A program made the translations under genes and the position numbers. From Primorskyibacter aestuariivivens (GTDB taxonomy: Bacteria; Pseudomonadota; Alphaproteobacteria; Rhodobacterales; Rhodobacteraceae): 64,000 nucleotides of DNA. The stretch's first letter is position 1. Each line of letters opens with the position of its first letter. Positions 35,842-43,776 of the stretch are shown in pieces. The notes under the pieces were generated by a model. The model searched no databases and had not been told where the DNA came from. It saw only the letters and a list, made by a program, of their open reading frames with translations. The stretch is from NCBI RefSeq assembly GCF_028023675.1, contig NZ_JAQIOZ010000004.1:284112-348111 (forward strand), in the 5' to 3' direction.

Positions 35842-36197
35842 CGCTCTGTCGTCCGTCTGGACCGCTTGAGGATCGCGCGCACGGATACGTCCGACATGTA
35901 AAGCGTGCGGGCGATCTTGTTGATCGAATACCCACGCGCCCGCAAACCGGCGATCACCCAGGGCTTGGCCAGCGGCACGCGGTTTTGCAGGCGGTGCTTT
36001 TGCCGGGCCAGTTCGCGCGCCTTGTCGTATCCGATCAGCGCAACCAGTTCGGACCGGTCGCCGGGCGCGTCGGGGATATAGACCACGGACCCGCCGAAGG
36101 TCAGCAGCGGGTCCAGCGCCAGCGCAGGGCCAAGCACGTCCACATAGGGCTGCACCTGGGCCGGGGGCTTGGGATAGGTGACTTCACGCGCGGTCAT
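35838..36197 (-). CDS. Mor/C-like transcription activator of the Mu-like element
   Basis: 119 residues from the ATG at 36197. The middle holds LTFGGSVVYIPDAPGDRSELVALIGYDKARELARQKH (about 28-64), resembling the GGxxIYIP...ELARxY dimer/DNA region of Mor, the Mu middle activator. A C-terminal HTH (GYSINKIARTLYMSDVSVRAILKR) follows. Longer upstream reading runs through the tRNA-like segment and is rejected. In Mu, mor precedes the late genes; here it comes after the head genes, which is odd. Confidence 0.6.
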   Translation of the reverse strand: MTAREVTYPKPPAQVQPYVDVLGPALALDPLLTFGGSVVYIPDAPGDRSELVALIGYDKARELARQKHRLQNRVPLAKPWVIAGLRARGYSINKIARTLYMSDVSVRAILKRSRRTTER

Positions 36198-36211
36198 TGC
36201 TATAGTGTCCC

Positions 36212-36296
36212 TTGGGTCCGGTGTACCCCGATGGGTAAGGTGGGCTACGTCCTCCGGGCGCAGATGATGCCGGTTCGAGTCCGGCCCCGGACCCAA
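36212..36296 (+). ncRNA. tRNA-like cloverleaf within the Mu-like element
   Basis: 85 nt on the plus strand, antisense to the element's genes. A 10-bp perfect closing stem (TTGGGTCCGG at 36212-36221, CCGGACCCAA at 36287-36296) encloses three hairpins: ACCC-CGAT-GGGT, CGTCC-TCC-GGGCG, and a canonical T arm GCCGG-TTCGAGT-CCGGC (36269-36285). The T arm is exactly tRNA-like. The anticodon arm has a loop of three, and the closing stem is too long for an acceptor. I therefore call it tRNA-like, not a decoding tRNA. It sits in the 330-bp gene-free gap upstream of the Mor-like gene; nothing else is evident in that gap. Confidence 0.5.
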
Positions 36297-36527
36297 ACGC
36301 AGGCGTGACACGGTAATATTCTCGCGGCCGTAGCACGGTCTTCGGATCGGAGCGCGATGCGGGGTTTCCGGCGCAAGCCGGGTGCGGGGCCCCGCCGCCT
36401 GCACTTTGCAGATAGGGCCGCAGGCATTCGCGCCGAAGACGAGGAGAACGCGAACCCCTGCGGGCCGCGCGGGGAAGGCCGCGCGACAATTGACGGGGAG
36501 CACGTCGCAACTCGGCCCCCGCCAAAC

Positions 36528-37487
36528 TCATGTCGCCAGTTCGCCCGGCGCAATGCCGAGTTGCTGACAGATCAACTCTTCTTCCGGCGACTGCACTGGC
36601 TTGCCGTCGCCCGGCAGGGCGGACGGGATCAGCGCGCGCGACAGGTGCGCATATGCGGCGGGCGCGGACTCGGAAACAAAGGCATCAAAGCTCGCCTCGT
36701 CCGATGTGCAAAGGTCCAGCGCCCAGGACTTCATGGCCGGGATGATGTAGCCCTGCGCCAGCGCCGTCTCGACCTTGGCTTCTGCCCGTTCAAGGCGCGC
36801 CGCCGTCGCGCTGGCCTTGCGGTCACGCATCATGTCGCGCAGCGCTTCGATAGGCACGTATTTCGCCGGGTCCGGTTTTTGCTGCCCGTCCAGTGCCTCT
36901 TGCAGCGCCGTCAGGATGTCGTCTTCGCTGGCGTCCGCGTCCAGCTTTAAAAGCTTGGCCAGCCGGGTGAGGAACGGCATATCGCCGTCCATATCGGTTG
37001 CGGTGTCGTCTGCCATGTCGTCCTCCTGGCTGGCGAGTGCGGTGAGATGCAGCGCTGGGTCATGCACAAGCCCCGCGCCCTTGAGCCGGACAATCTGCCG
37101 GTTGGCTTTGTTGAAGAGAATGGAGGGGCTGAGATAGCGGTATTCGCGGTTGGCGATCAGGTCGCGGGCGCGCGCCGTCCAGTCCACCCGGCCCCAGATG
37201 CCATCGGCGCGGAGCTGCAACGCCTTGATCCAACCCGCAGCAGGCACCGGGCCGGTGCGCTCTTTGGCGTGTTTGTCCTTCTGGTGCTCATAGTCCACCG
37301 GCAGATCGACCGCGCCACTCTGGAAATCGGCCAGCACTGTCTCTGGATTGTCCAGCACGAAACTGCGCCCGTCTCGCGCCTCGATCTGGCCCAGCGGCAA
37401 AAGGTGCACCCACTCAGGCGCGTCGGCAATCGGACGGTCACAAAGCGCGGTCGTGGTGGTCTGTCTCGGAGCCATAGGATTTCCCAC
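36528..37487 (-). CDS. Mu-like phage protease/scaffold (gpI family)
   Basis: 319 residues. N-terminal Mu I-type protease region (WVHLLPLGQIEARDGRSFVL, DLPVDYEHQKDKHAKERTGPVPAAGWIKAL, about 25-90) with the conserved Asp-His of DYEHQ. The C-terminal half is helical scaffold (ARLERAEAKVETALAQGYIIPAMKSW). In Mu it matures the prohead with the major head protein T. Here the head gene lies upstream instead of downstream. Confidence 0.85.
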   Translation of the reverse strand: MGNPMAPRQTTTTALCDRPIADAPEWVHLLPLGQIEARDGRSFVLDNPETVLADFQSGAVDLPVDYEHQKDKHAKERTGPVPAAGWIKALQLRADGIWGRVDWTARARDLIANREYRYLSPSILFNKANRQIVRLKGAGLVHDPALHLTALASQEDDMADDTATDMDGDMPFLTRLAKLLKLDADASEDDILTALQEALDGQQKPDPAKYVPIEALRDMMRDRKASATAARLERAEAKVETALAQGYIIPAMKSWALDLCTSDEASFDAFVSESAPAAYAHLSRALIPSALPGDGKPVQSPEEELICQQLGIAPGELAT

Positions 37488-37497
37488 CTGTCAGCCG

Positions 37498-38391
37498 TTA
37501 CGCCGCATAGGGCGTGACAATCAGTTCCGCCGTGCCCTTGTAGGGGTTGGAACCGCCGCCATCGTTGGTTTCGGTGTTGAGCAAATGCAGCGCCGCGTCT
37601 TCAAGTGATGGCGGCACCACAAGCGTCGTGGGCTTGATGCCCAGCACCCGCCCGCCATCGGCCTTGAACCCCATCATGGCCTGACGCGCGGCGGCGTAGC
37701 TGGTGGCGTCCAGTGCCGCAGTGCTGCCATAGGCAAGCTGCCAGAGGCCGAACCCAGCATTCACCCGCGCCCGGACCCCATAAATGTATTCGTCGTTCAT
37801 GAAGACATGTGGATTGGCCGGGTCGGTCATCGACTGGAAGTCGTAGGTCTCGCGTTCCTGCCAGACGATGGGCCGCACGCCGCGCGAGGTGTCGAGCAGG
37901 AACTAGGCATCGCCCGCGCCGCTGGACATGTTGCTGACAGAGGTGACGGTGCCGTCCTTGTCCTTCACCGGGTGGTCGGTGTCGAAGAAATTCTGACCGT
38001 CATAGCCCTGCGTGGTGAAGCCCGATGTCAGCAGTGCAAAGATCAGTTCTTCGGGATGCGTACGGGCAAGCTGGCCCATTTCCGAGAAGGCGGGCTTGAA
38101 AACGCCAAGCTTGTCGTCCGAGATTTTGTCACGCGGCACCGCGACGGTGCTTTCGAACTTGCGGTTCTGGATGGTGAAGCCCTGGGCTTCAAGGTTCTTC
38201 ACATGGCGCGGGCCGATCCATTCCCGGAGCTGCGGGAACATGCCCATCCAGCCATAGGTTTCCTCGCTGCCGGTGCTGGCCACCTGCATGGCAATCTTGT
38301 CCCAATGCACTTCGGCATTGAGATAGGCGTCGGTGTAGACGGTCTTGAAGCCCTTGTAGACCAAATCAAGGTTGTGGTCGTTGATGATCAT
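37498..38391 (-). pseudogene. Mu-like major head protein (gpT family) interrupted by an in-frame amber codon
   Basis: One continuous frame of 297 sense codons, broken at codon 163 by TAG (37903-37905). The reading is GDA-stop-FLLDTSRGVRPIVWQ; Mu-type head proteins have a tryptophan right before FLLDTSR, so a TGG to TAG change is the simple explanation. N-terminal 162 residues (LDLVYKGFKTVYTDAYL, WMGMFPQLREWIGPR) and the C-terminal part are both well preserved, indicating a recent loss, a sequencing error or dependence on amber suppression. Confidence 0.85.
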
Positions 38392-38728
38392 GCGGCTCGG
38401 TCTCCTGAAGCGGTATTGGCGCGCGTGGAACGCGCCGGGTTTCAGGACGGAGACTGACGGTTTCGGATGATGTGATACATTCGCAATACGGTTGCGAATA
38501 AGGCTGTTTTGGGCGGAATTTCGGGGGCGGTGGCGGGCGAAGCCGGGCGCGCGGGCGGCAATGCGGTCTGAGCGCGCCGTTAAATACCCATTTGATACCC
38601 AAGCGCGGATTTCGCGGGGTTGGCCCTGCCAAAACCCGAGCGCGCCTCAGCGGCGCGCTGAGCGGCTGGCAGATCAAAGGCGGCGCGGGGGGCCGCGCCG
38701 CCTCTCATATCATGGAAGGTTCTGGCCG
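38392..38728. other. 337-bp noncoding gap with an extra transposase-core site
   Basis: No gene. It holds TTTGATACC at 38591-38599 preceded by TACCCA, matching the core of the element's terminal sites in the left-end orientation, in the middle of the element at the junction of the early genes (gemA side) and the two head genes. Confidence 0.45.
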
Positions 38729-39139
38729 TCACGCGGCGCGCGCCTTCATCACTTTCAGGGTGGCGATCACCTTGCGCGCCGCCGCCTTGCCGAGGAACCG
38801 CAGGCTGGACACATGCCAGTAGTGTTCAAGCCACTTGTTGAGGCTGTCCTCATCCCCCTTGCGGTCGGTGTACTCGCGCCAAAGCACCCGGATCAGCTCG
38901 ATCTGGGCAAAGCTCGCCATGCCGGGCCGCTCACCATAGTCCGGCCCCTTCGCCTGACGTGGCGCAAAGCCCAGATATTCGAAAAAGCCCATCATCGCGT
39001 CGAAGCCCTCGGCGTCCAGTTCCTTCGTGCTCTCGACGCCCGCGATCTCCACCATGGCCGAGCGTAGATAAGCATCGCTCAGGTCCAGCTTGGTCTTGGC
39101 GGTCCAGAGCAGCTTGAGCTGGTTCTTGCTGATGCTCAT
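38729..39139 (-). CDS. GemA-family protein of the Mu-like element
   Basis: 136 residues, matching the GemA (DUF1018) pattern: SKNQLKLLWTAKTKLDLSDAYLRSAMVEIAGVES at the start and a C-terminal LGFAPRQAKGPDYGERPGMASFAQIELIRVLWREY helical region. In Mu, GemA modulates host gene expression and DNA topology in early infection. Overlaps the upstream 111-residue gene by 4 bp. Confidence 0.82.
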   Translation of the reverse strand: MSISKNQLKLLWTAKTKLDLSDAYLRSAMVEIAGVESTKELDAEGFDAMMGFFEYLGFAPRQAKGPDYGERPGMASFAQIELIRVLWREYTDRKGDEDSLNKWLEHYWHVSSLRFLGKAAARKVIATLKVMKARAA

Positions 39140-39471
39140 GACGGCGCACCTTGGGGTTCAGGCTTGACGAACTCCATGGGCGCATTCTCTTTCGATTTGC
39201 GCAGCATAGTCGCGTGGTGTTCCAGAAGTTCGCCATGGGTCTCGGCAAGGTGGCGCATTCCAATCCCCAACAATTCGCAGAGGTTGGCCGCACGTCCATC
39301 CCCGGCGTCGAAAAGCCCGCTCCGGAACCCTTCGGCCAAAAGGTCAAAGGCACCCGCCGCGCCGTAATAGTGATAAGGAGCCTCGCCAAGCGCATTTGTG
39401 ACAAGGTCAAAATCGCCGTCACCCATCGTCAAAGCCATGATATAGCGCGCTGCGTTCGGGTCATAGGTCAT
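39136..39471 (-). CDS. hypothetical early protein of the Mu-like element
   Basis: 111 residues from the ATG at 39471, overlapping both neighbours by 4 bp, as expected for a translated early phage operon. Mostly helical; contains MTYDPNAARYIMALTMGDGDFDLVTNALG and a histidine-rich LAETHGELLEHHATMLRKSKE. No family recognised. Confidence 0.6.
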   Translation of the reverse strand: MTYDPNAARYIMALTMGDGDFDLVTNALGEAPYHYYGAAGAFDLLAEGFRSGLFDAGDGRAANLCELLGIGMRHLAETHGELLEHHATMLRKSKENAPMEFVKPEPQGAPS

Positions 39472-39812
39472 TGCAAGGTCTCCTTTGTCTGCGGGCCTTG
39501 CTGGACGAAGACCGCCCGCCCGATCAGTCCGCGCGTCTCGTCTTGCAGGGTTGCGGCGTCCTCGGAAGGCTTGCGCAGTTGCTCCAGGGTCTTGGCAATC
39601 TGGCCCTCGCCCTCGTCCCCGCCTTCGATGATCTGCGCCAGTGAACGCAGGCACTTGAGGTTGAAGCGCAGGAAATCGTCCACGCCGTTGATTGCCTGAT
39701 AGAGCCGCGCGATCTCCGCTTCACTGAGAGCGACAATCATCACCTGCCGCCCTTCGAACTCCGCCGCCTTTGCTTCGGGCAGTTCCAGATAGAATTGCAG
39801 CCTTCGCATCAC
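39468..39812 (-). CDS. hypothetical early protein of the Mu-like element
   Basis: 114 residues starting MMRRLQFYLELPEAKAAEFEG and followed by a helical acidic region. Overlaps the muB-like gene (4 bp) and the next small gene (4 bp). No domain recognised; translation is inferred from the tight coupling. Confidence 0.6.
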   Translation of the reverse strand: MMRRLQFYLELPEAKAAEFEGRQVMIVALSEAEIARLYQAINGVDDFLRFNLKCLRSLAQIIEGGDEGEGQIAKTLEQLRKPSEDAATLQDETRGLIGRAVFVQQGPQTKETLQ

Positions 39813-40588
39813 AGCCCCCTCTCACTAGCAAGTTTCATGTCCACAATTGCCGCCTTGACATGCGCCAGTGTGGGCGCATCCCGGCCCGCAAAGTCCAGGG
39901 CACAAGCCGTCACGCGTTCGACATTGCGCAGCCCGCCTTTGAGACGGGCCACCGCGTGCAGCGCATCCAGCGCGGCGGGTTGGGCAAAGGCGGTTCCTTC
40001 TACCATCGCCGCAACATCCGCACGGCTGACTTGTTTGAGCACCACAGGCCGCAGCAACCGGCTTTGCAGTTGGGGCATGGTCGCAATCGCGCGGGGCAGG
40101 TCCAGGTCACCGCAAAACACGGTGTGAAACGCCCCTTGTTCCGCCGTGGCCCGCAGCCATTCAAAAGCTTCGCCGCATTTCCCGGTCTTGCCGTTTCTCT
40201 GGTCCAGGTATTGCGCCTCATCCACCACAAGCACCCGGCCCCTGCCGATCATATAGGCCAGCTTTTCCCGTGCTTCCGCATGGCAGTTGAATTGCGGCGC
40301 GGCATAGCCCCAGAGGCTTGCCAGAGACTTGGCGAAGTTCCAGGCGGTGCCTTCGCCGCGCGCTGCCTGAATGTAGATCGCGTCATGCCCCAGCGTCTCA
40401 CAAAACCGCTTGATCGCTGTCGTCTTGCCGATGCCCGGTGCCCCGGCAATCATGGTCAGCGCGGGCCGATCTGCTGCGCGCACCAGGTCAAGTGAGCGCA
40501 GGATATCGCGCGCCGCCTCGGTCTCTGCCCAATCGGTTATCTCCCGCCGGATTACTCCGGTATTGGCTATTCGCAAATGCTGTGTCAT
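39809..40588 (-). CDS. MuB-like transposition ATPase (AAA)
   Basis: 259 residues with Walker A GAPGIGKT (49-56), Walker B VLVVDEAQYLD (about 128-138) and the C-terminal LKGGLRNVERVTACALDF region. MuB binds target DNA, delivers it to MuA and protects the element from self-insertion. It has no clear N-terminal HTH such as Mu's, but begins with a 25-residue basic stretch. 68 bp downstream of muA, same strand. Confidence 0.88.
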   Translation of the reverse strand: MTQHLRIANTGVIRREITDWAETEAARDILRSLDLVRAADRPALTMIAGAPGIGKTTAIKRFCETLGHDAIYIQAARGEGTAWNFAKSLASLWGYAAPQFNCHAEAREKLAYMIGRGRVLVVDEAQYLDQRNGKTGKCGEAFEWLRATAEQGAFHTVFCGDLDLPRAIATMPQLQSRLLRPVVLKQVSRADVAAMVEGTAFAQPAALDALHAVARLKGGLRNVERVTACALDFAGRDAPTLAHVKAAIVDMKLASERGL

Positions 40589-40656
40589 GGTCGTCTCCGT
40601 TCAAAAGTGAGGGCTTCGGCCCTCGGTGAATGGCATGGGGGATGCGCCAACATCCC

Positions 40657-42594
40657 TCATGCCGACTTGCCCTTGCCTGCCAGTCTGGCGGCAATGGCGT
40701 TCTCTCGATTCTGATACATTTCCGCAGAAATGACCGCTTCGGCCCCGGCCTCGCGCGCTGGTTTCTCGCGCAGCGGCGCGCCGAAACGGGCCCTCACAAC
40801 ATCGGTTGCGGGCGGCGTGTCAGGCTCTCGCAAGGCTTCTGTCTGGGCATCGAGCGCCGCCATGGCCGCTTCAAAGTCCGTCTTGCCCATGTAATCGTTC
40901 GCCGCTTCGGCCTGTGCCGTCGCCACCCGTGCCGCCTTGCGGTTCCGGGCGGCATCGCGGATGCCGTCAACGCTGCCGTAGGCTCCGCGTTCAACCGGCT
41001 CGATACCCGCGCAAATCTTGTGGCCGTCCTCGTCGTAAGCCATTGCCGGGGCGCTGAAATCGTCCGGGTCACGTCCGAAAAGAATGCGCTGACCCTTGCC
41101 GTGGTGCCGCAGCAAGGCGTCTTGCGTATCGGGACCGCCATAGGTCCAGCCGTTCACATGGACACGCCCGAATCGATCAACCGCCACAGGCTTCCAGATC
41201 AGGCCAGAAAGGTAGAGCTGGTGGGCCGTGGGCTTGCGCATGACGCGCTCTGCCAGCCCATCATGGAAGACCTGTTCATAGGACCGGCCCCGCGCGCCCT
41301 GGCTGCGCCGCCCGCCTTCGCAATTGTGCCGCGCGATCTCGCGCCGCAGCACCGATCGAACCTTGTCGATCGGCACTGGCTGCACATCCGCCGAAGGGCT
41401 GGCTCCCGGCGCGTGTCCGGCATGTGCCCCCTTGAACTCCGGGCGATCATCCACCGCGCGAGACAGAACCGCGAAGGTCCGTTCCGCGATCTTGGCTTGC
41501 GCATTCTTCGGCAAGGCGAAATGCAGATTGATCCCCATGTGCTGGCAGATGCCAAGCGGCTGGACGCCTTCTTTCGCTTTGCCGTGCCGGAAACGGTGCA
41601 CATTACCGCCCGCCACCAGATGCCCGGCAAAGGCTGACCCGTTATCGGTATAGAGCCGGTCGAAGATCCCGAACCGCTCGCAGACGCGCTTGATCAGCCG
41701 CACCGTGGCCACCGCGTTCTCGGACGGGGCAAGCTCCCAATCCAGCACCTTGTTCGACGACACATCCACCAGCGCCAGCATGACGGGGCGCGAGACCTTG
41801 CCGTCGCCCCAATCGCCCCAGAAATCCAGCGTCCGCCCGTCAAGCGACACCCATTCCAGCGGCCCCAACTCCGACTTGTCACGCAGCGCGGGCATCGTCA
41901 GGCGCTTGGCGGTCTCCGCTTTGCCAAGGCGCGCATGCAGCCGCTGCGCTTCACTCAGCGCCACCCAGCGCCGGTAAAAGGTCGGATAGGACGGCACTGC
42001 CCAATCCATCGCCCGACCCGCATCGCGCACGTCGCGCCACGCGGACGTGAGCGGCCATTCCGGCGCGGCGTCCCGGATCAGGGTCAGGAAGAACTGCCAC
42101 GCCTCTTCGCTGAACTCCGCCCGCTTCACCGTCGCCTTGTAATCGTCAAGCAGCGCCGGGGCATAGTTGATCGGATCGACCCCTTGAACCGCCTTTAAAA
42201 GCCGCTTCAAAGAGGGTTTCGACGTGCCTTTGTCACCGAACTTCTCGCGGACCAGGGCGAAGCTTTGGCCTTCCTTCACACCCTGCGCCCGCAGCGCTGT
42301 CAGCATCCGCACAATCGCGGCTTTCCGCTCCGCCCGGTCGCGCCGCACCGGGGACGCTTCGGAAAGCGCCTCATGCGCCGCGTCGTCATAGGTGCCGGGG
42401 TCAAGCTCCAGAGTGTCGAGGTCGCGCCGCAGATAGGCAAGGCGGATGTCCTCAGGAAGAGCTGAGATGTGGAAGCATGTCTTGCCTTTGAGTATTGCGG
42501 TGGGAGTGCCAATGGATGCTAACCATTTGTGGGCTCCCATTTTTGTCGTCGGAAGTCCGCGCAAGCCAATGATATCTTTTACAAAGAGCATCAT
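40657..42594 (-). CDS. MuA-like DDE transposase
   Basis: 645 residues (Mu A is 663). N-terminal winged-helix DNA-binding part (1-60), then the RNase-H fold with catalytic D252 (VSLDGRTLDFW), D317 (YTDNGSAF) and E371 (AKIAERTF). The spacings of 65 and 54 match MuA's DDE triad. A C-terminal MuA-type beta-barrel and tail follows. It is full-length with an intact triad, so the element may still transpose. Overlaps the upstream 73-residue gene by 4 bp. Confidence 0.92.
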   Translation of the reverse strand: MMLFVKDIIGLRGLPTTKMGAHKWLASIGTPTAILKGKTCFHISALPEDIRLAYLRRDLDTLELDPGTYDDAAHEALSEASPVRRDRAERKAAIVRMLTALRAQGVKEGQSFALVREKFGDKGTSKPSLKRLLKAVQGVDPINYAPALLDDYKATVKRAEFSEEAWQFFLTLIRDAAPEWPLTSAWRDVRDAGRAMDWAVPSYPTFYRRWVALSEAQRLHARLGKAETAKRLTMPALRDKSELGPLEWVSLDGRTLDFWGDWGDGKVSRPVMLALVDVSSNKVLDWELAPSENAVATVRLIKRVCERFGIFDRLYTDNGSAFAGHLVAGGNVHRFRHGKAKEGVQPLGICQHMGINLHFALPKNAQAKIAERTFAVLSRAVDDRPEFKGAHAGHAPGASPSADVQPVPIDKVRSVLRREIARHNCEGGRRSQGARGRSYEQVFHDGLAERVMRKPTAHQLYLSGLIWKPVAVDRFGRVHVNGWTYGGPDTQDALLRHHGKGQRILFGRDPDDFSAPAMAYDEDGHKICAGIEPVERGAYGSVDGIRDAARNRKAARVATAQAEAANDYMGKTDFEAAMAALDAQTEALREPDTPPATDVVRARFGAPLREKPAREAGAEAVISAEMYQNRENAIAARLAGKGKSA

Positions 42595-42812
42595 TTTTTT
42601 CGGCGCAACCCGGCATCAACTTCGATCCGCTCAACGAGCTTTCTTGCCTTGGGGCCAGTCCATTCCCCCAACAGAGCCGCGCGCGCATTCTGCATCTTGA
42701 CGCCATGAACATTGCACCATGCGTGTAGCGAAGTGCCGCGGGACAGAAATGCTACCCGGATATCAAGATACCGGGTAGCGCGATCACTATCGTTGATGTT
42801 AGAAGCTGACAT
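42591..42812 (-). CDS. small basic protein, first of the early operon (Ner-like position)
   Basis: 73 residues, basic, with RYLDIRVAFLSRGTSLHAWCNVHGVKMQNARAALLGEWTGPKA suggesting a short HTH (compact recognition helix near NARAALLG). Located where Mu and relatives keep ner, directly opposite the repressor. Probably a DNA-binding early regulator; family not certain. Confidence 0.55.
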   Translation of the reverse strand: MSASNINDSDRATRYLDIRVAFLSRGTSLHAWCNVHGVKMQNARAALLGEWTGPKARKLVERIEVDAGLRRKK

Positions 42813-42881
42813 GGCGCCCTAATTGGGTGGAATGTTAGAACCTAATAGGGTGTATTTCACACTTCATAAGGTGTGTCAACG
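42813..42881. promoter_or_regulatory. early operator/promoter region of the Mu-like element
   Basis: Short AT-richer gap between the divergent repressor and early operon. It contains CCTAATAGGG and a near-palindrome CACACTTCATAAGGTGTG (42858-42875). This is the expected place for repressor binding; no binding data. Confidence 0.5.
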
Positions 42882-43427
42882 ATGGAAATTGACTCCGAAA
42901 CCGATGTTGCAGGGCGGCTACGAGCGCTCCAGGAGCATTACGGCCTAACGATCCAAGAGATGGCGGACCGCTGTTCGCTGCCGAAGCGATCTCTTGAAAA
43001 TTATATGAAGAGGACGAATCCGCAGCGACCTGGGCTCGATGCGCTTCGCGGCATAGCAGACGGCATGGGGGTAAGTATTGATTGGTTAGTAGGGCGCTCA
43101 CCGGAAATGTCGGCACCCGAGTTTCGATCAGAGGACTACGCAACCTTCTGTCACTCCGTCGTGCTGCGGTTGCTATCCGAACTAATTCCTATCGCTGCAT
43201 CTGAACCGGGAAGGTTCGATGCTCAACTGCTTACAATCGACGGGCGGGATCACGCAGATATTGCCGCAAGGGCCATGCTCGACTTCATGAATGTCGTCAG
43301 AGTTCAATCCGGCAACGCAACCCGGCCCGAGGGCTACTTCCATCGTCAATTTGACGCAATCTCGAAAAGGGCCGACCGAACCGAAAAAGGCGGCTCAAAC
43401 TCGGTTGACACTGCTCGTAAACCGTAA
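42882..43427 (+). CDS. XRE-type repressor of the Mu-like element
   Basis: About 181 residues from the ATG at 42882 (a GTG at 42873 is an alternative). N-terminal HTH_XRE: LRALQEHYGLTIQEMADRCSLPKRSLENYMKRTNPQRPGLDALRGIADGMGVSIDWLVG (about 10-69). The C-terminal part is alpha-helical without a peptidase motif, so autocleavage is unlikely. Position and divergence from the muA operon fit the c repressor. Confidence 0.75.
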   Translation: MEIDSETDVAGRLRALQEHYGLTIQEMADRCSLPKRSLENYMKRTNPQRPGLDALRGIADGMGVSIDWLVGRSPEMSAPEFRSEDYATFCHSVVLRLLSELIPIAASEPGRFDAQLLTIDGRDHADIAARAMLDFMNVVRVQSGNATRPEGYFHRQFDAISKRADRTEKGGSNSVDTARKP

Positions 43428-43625
43428 ACCAACTGAGTTTACTTTGCCCCTGACCGGGTATTGAAATCATTCAATATTTTTCTGCAAGAATTGCTTACCA
43501 ATGCGATTTCCGGCCCGATATCGGCCAAAAGGTATCAAACCCATGAAAAAACGCCCAGCTAACCCGCTGAAAACACGTCTTCTTTTTTCGGGGCGGTATC
43601 AAACCGGGTGAAAGCCGTCAGCAAA
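43428..43625. repeat. right end of the Mu-like element: transposase sites, inverted repeat, target duplication
   Basis: No gene here. It contains GGTATCAAA at 43531-43539 and 43595-43603 (each followed by CCCATGAA or CCGGGTGAA), the 16-bp inverted repeat at 43597-43612, the CA terminus at 43619-43620 and GCAAA at 43621-43625. DNA from 43626 to the end of rtcB at 43777 is host sequence without a visible gene. Confidence 0.88.
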
Positions 43626-43776
43626 GCCGCTCACCATGCGCCCTCCCGGGGGGAGGGTCGGGCGCGGCCCGGTGTTCCCCCGGGCATACCAGCAGCGGAT
43701 GTCCTGCAAGGGTCATTGCGGCCATCGACGCCGTGTTTATCCAAATAGCGGTCGAAGCACGCCCGTACGGGCGACG

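Larger units (their letters stand above)
35358..43620. mobile_element. 8.26-kb Mu-like transposable prophage remnant
   Basis: Ends are defined by sequence. The left end begins TG at 35358, the right end finishes CA at 43620, and each is flanked directly by the 5-bp duplication GCAAA (35353-35357 and 43621-43625). A perfect 16-bp inverted repeat (TTCACCCGGTTTGATA / its complement) lies 8 bp inside each end. Core GGTATCAAA sites, presumably transposase-binding, recur at 43531, 43595 and, inverted, at 35397-35405. Gene order from the right end: repressor (+), then minus-strand small gene, MuA, MuB, two small genes, GemA, head protein (amber), protease, Mor-like, HTH protein. Mu itself is about 37 kb, so most morphogenesis genes are gone. 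Confidence 0.92.

Noticed and set aside
35838..36503. Longer 221-codon version of the Mor-like gene
   Set aside because: The extra 102 codons run through the tRNA-like cloverleaf and have the composition typical of a frame read against a tRNA; the conserved part starts at MTAREVTYPKPP.
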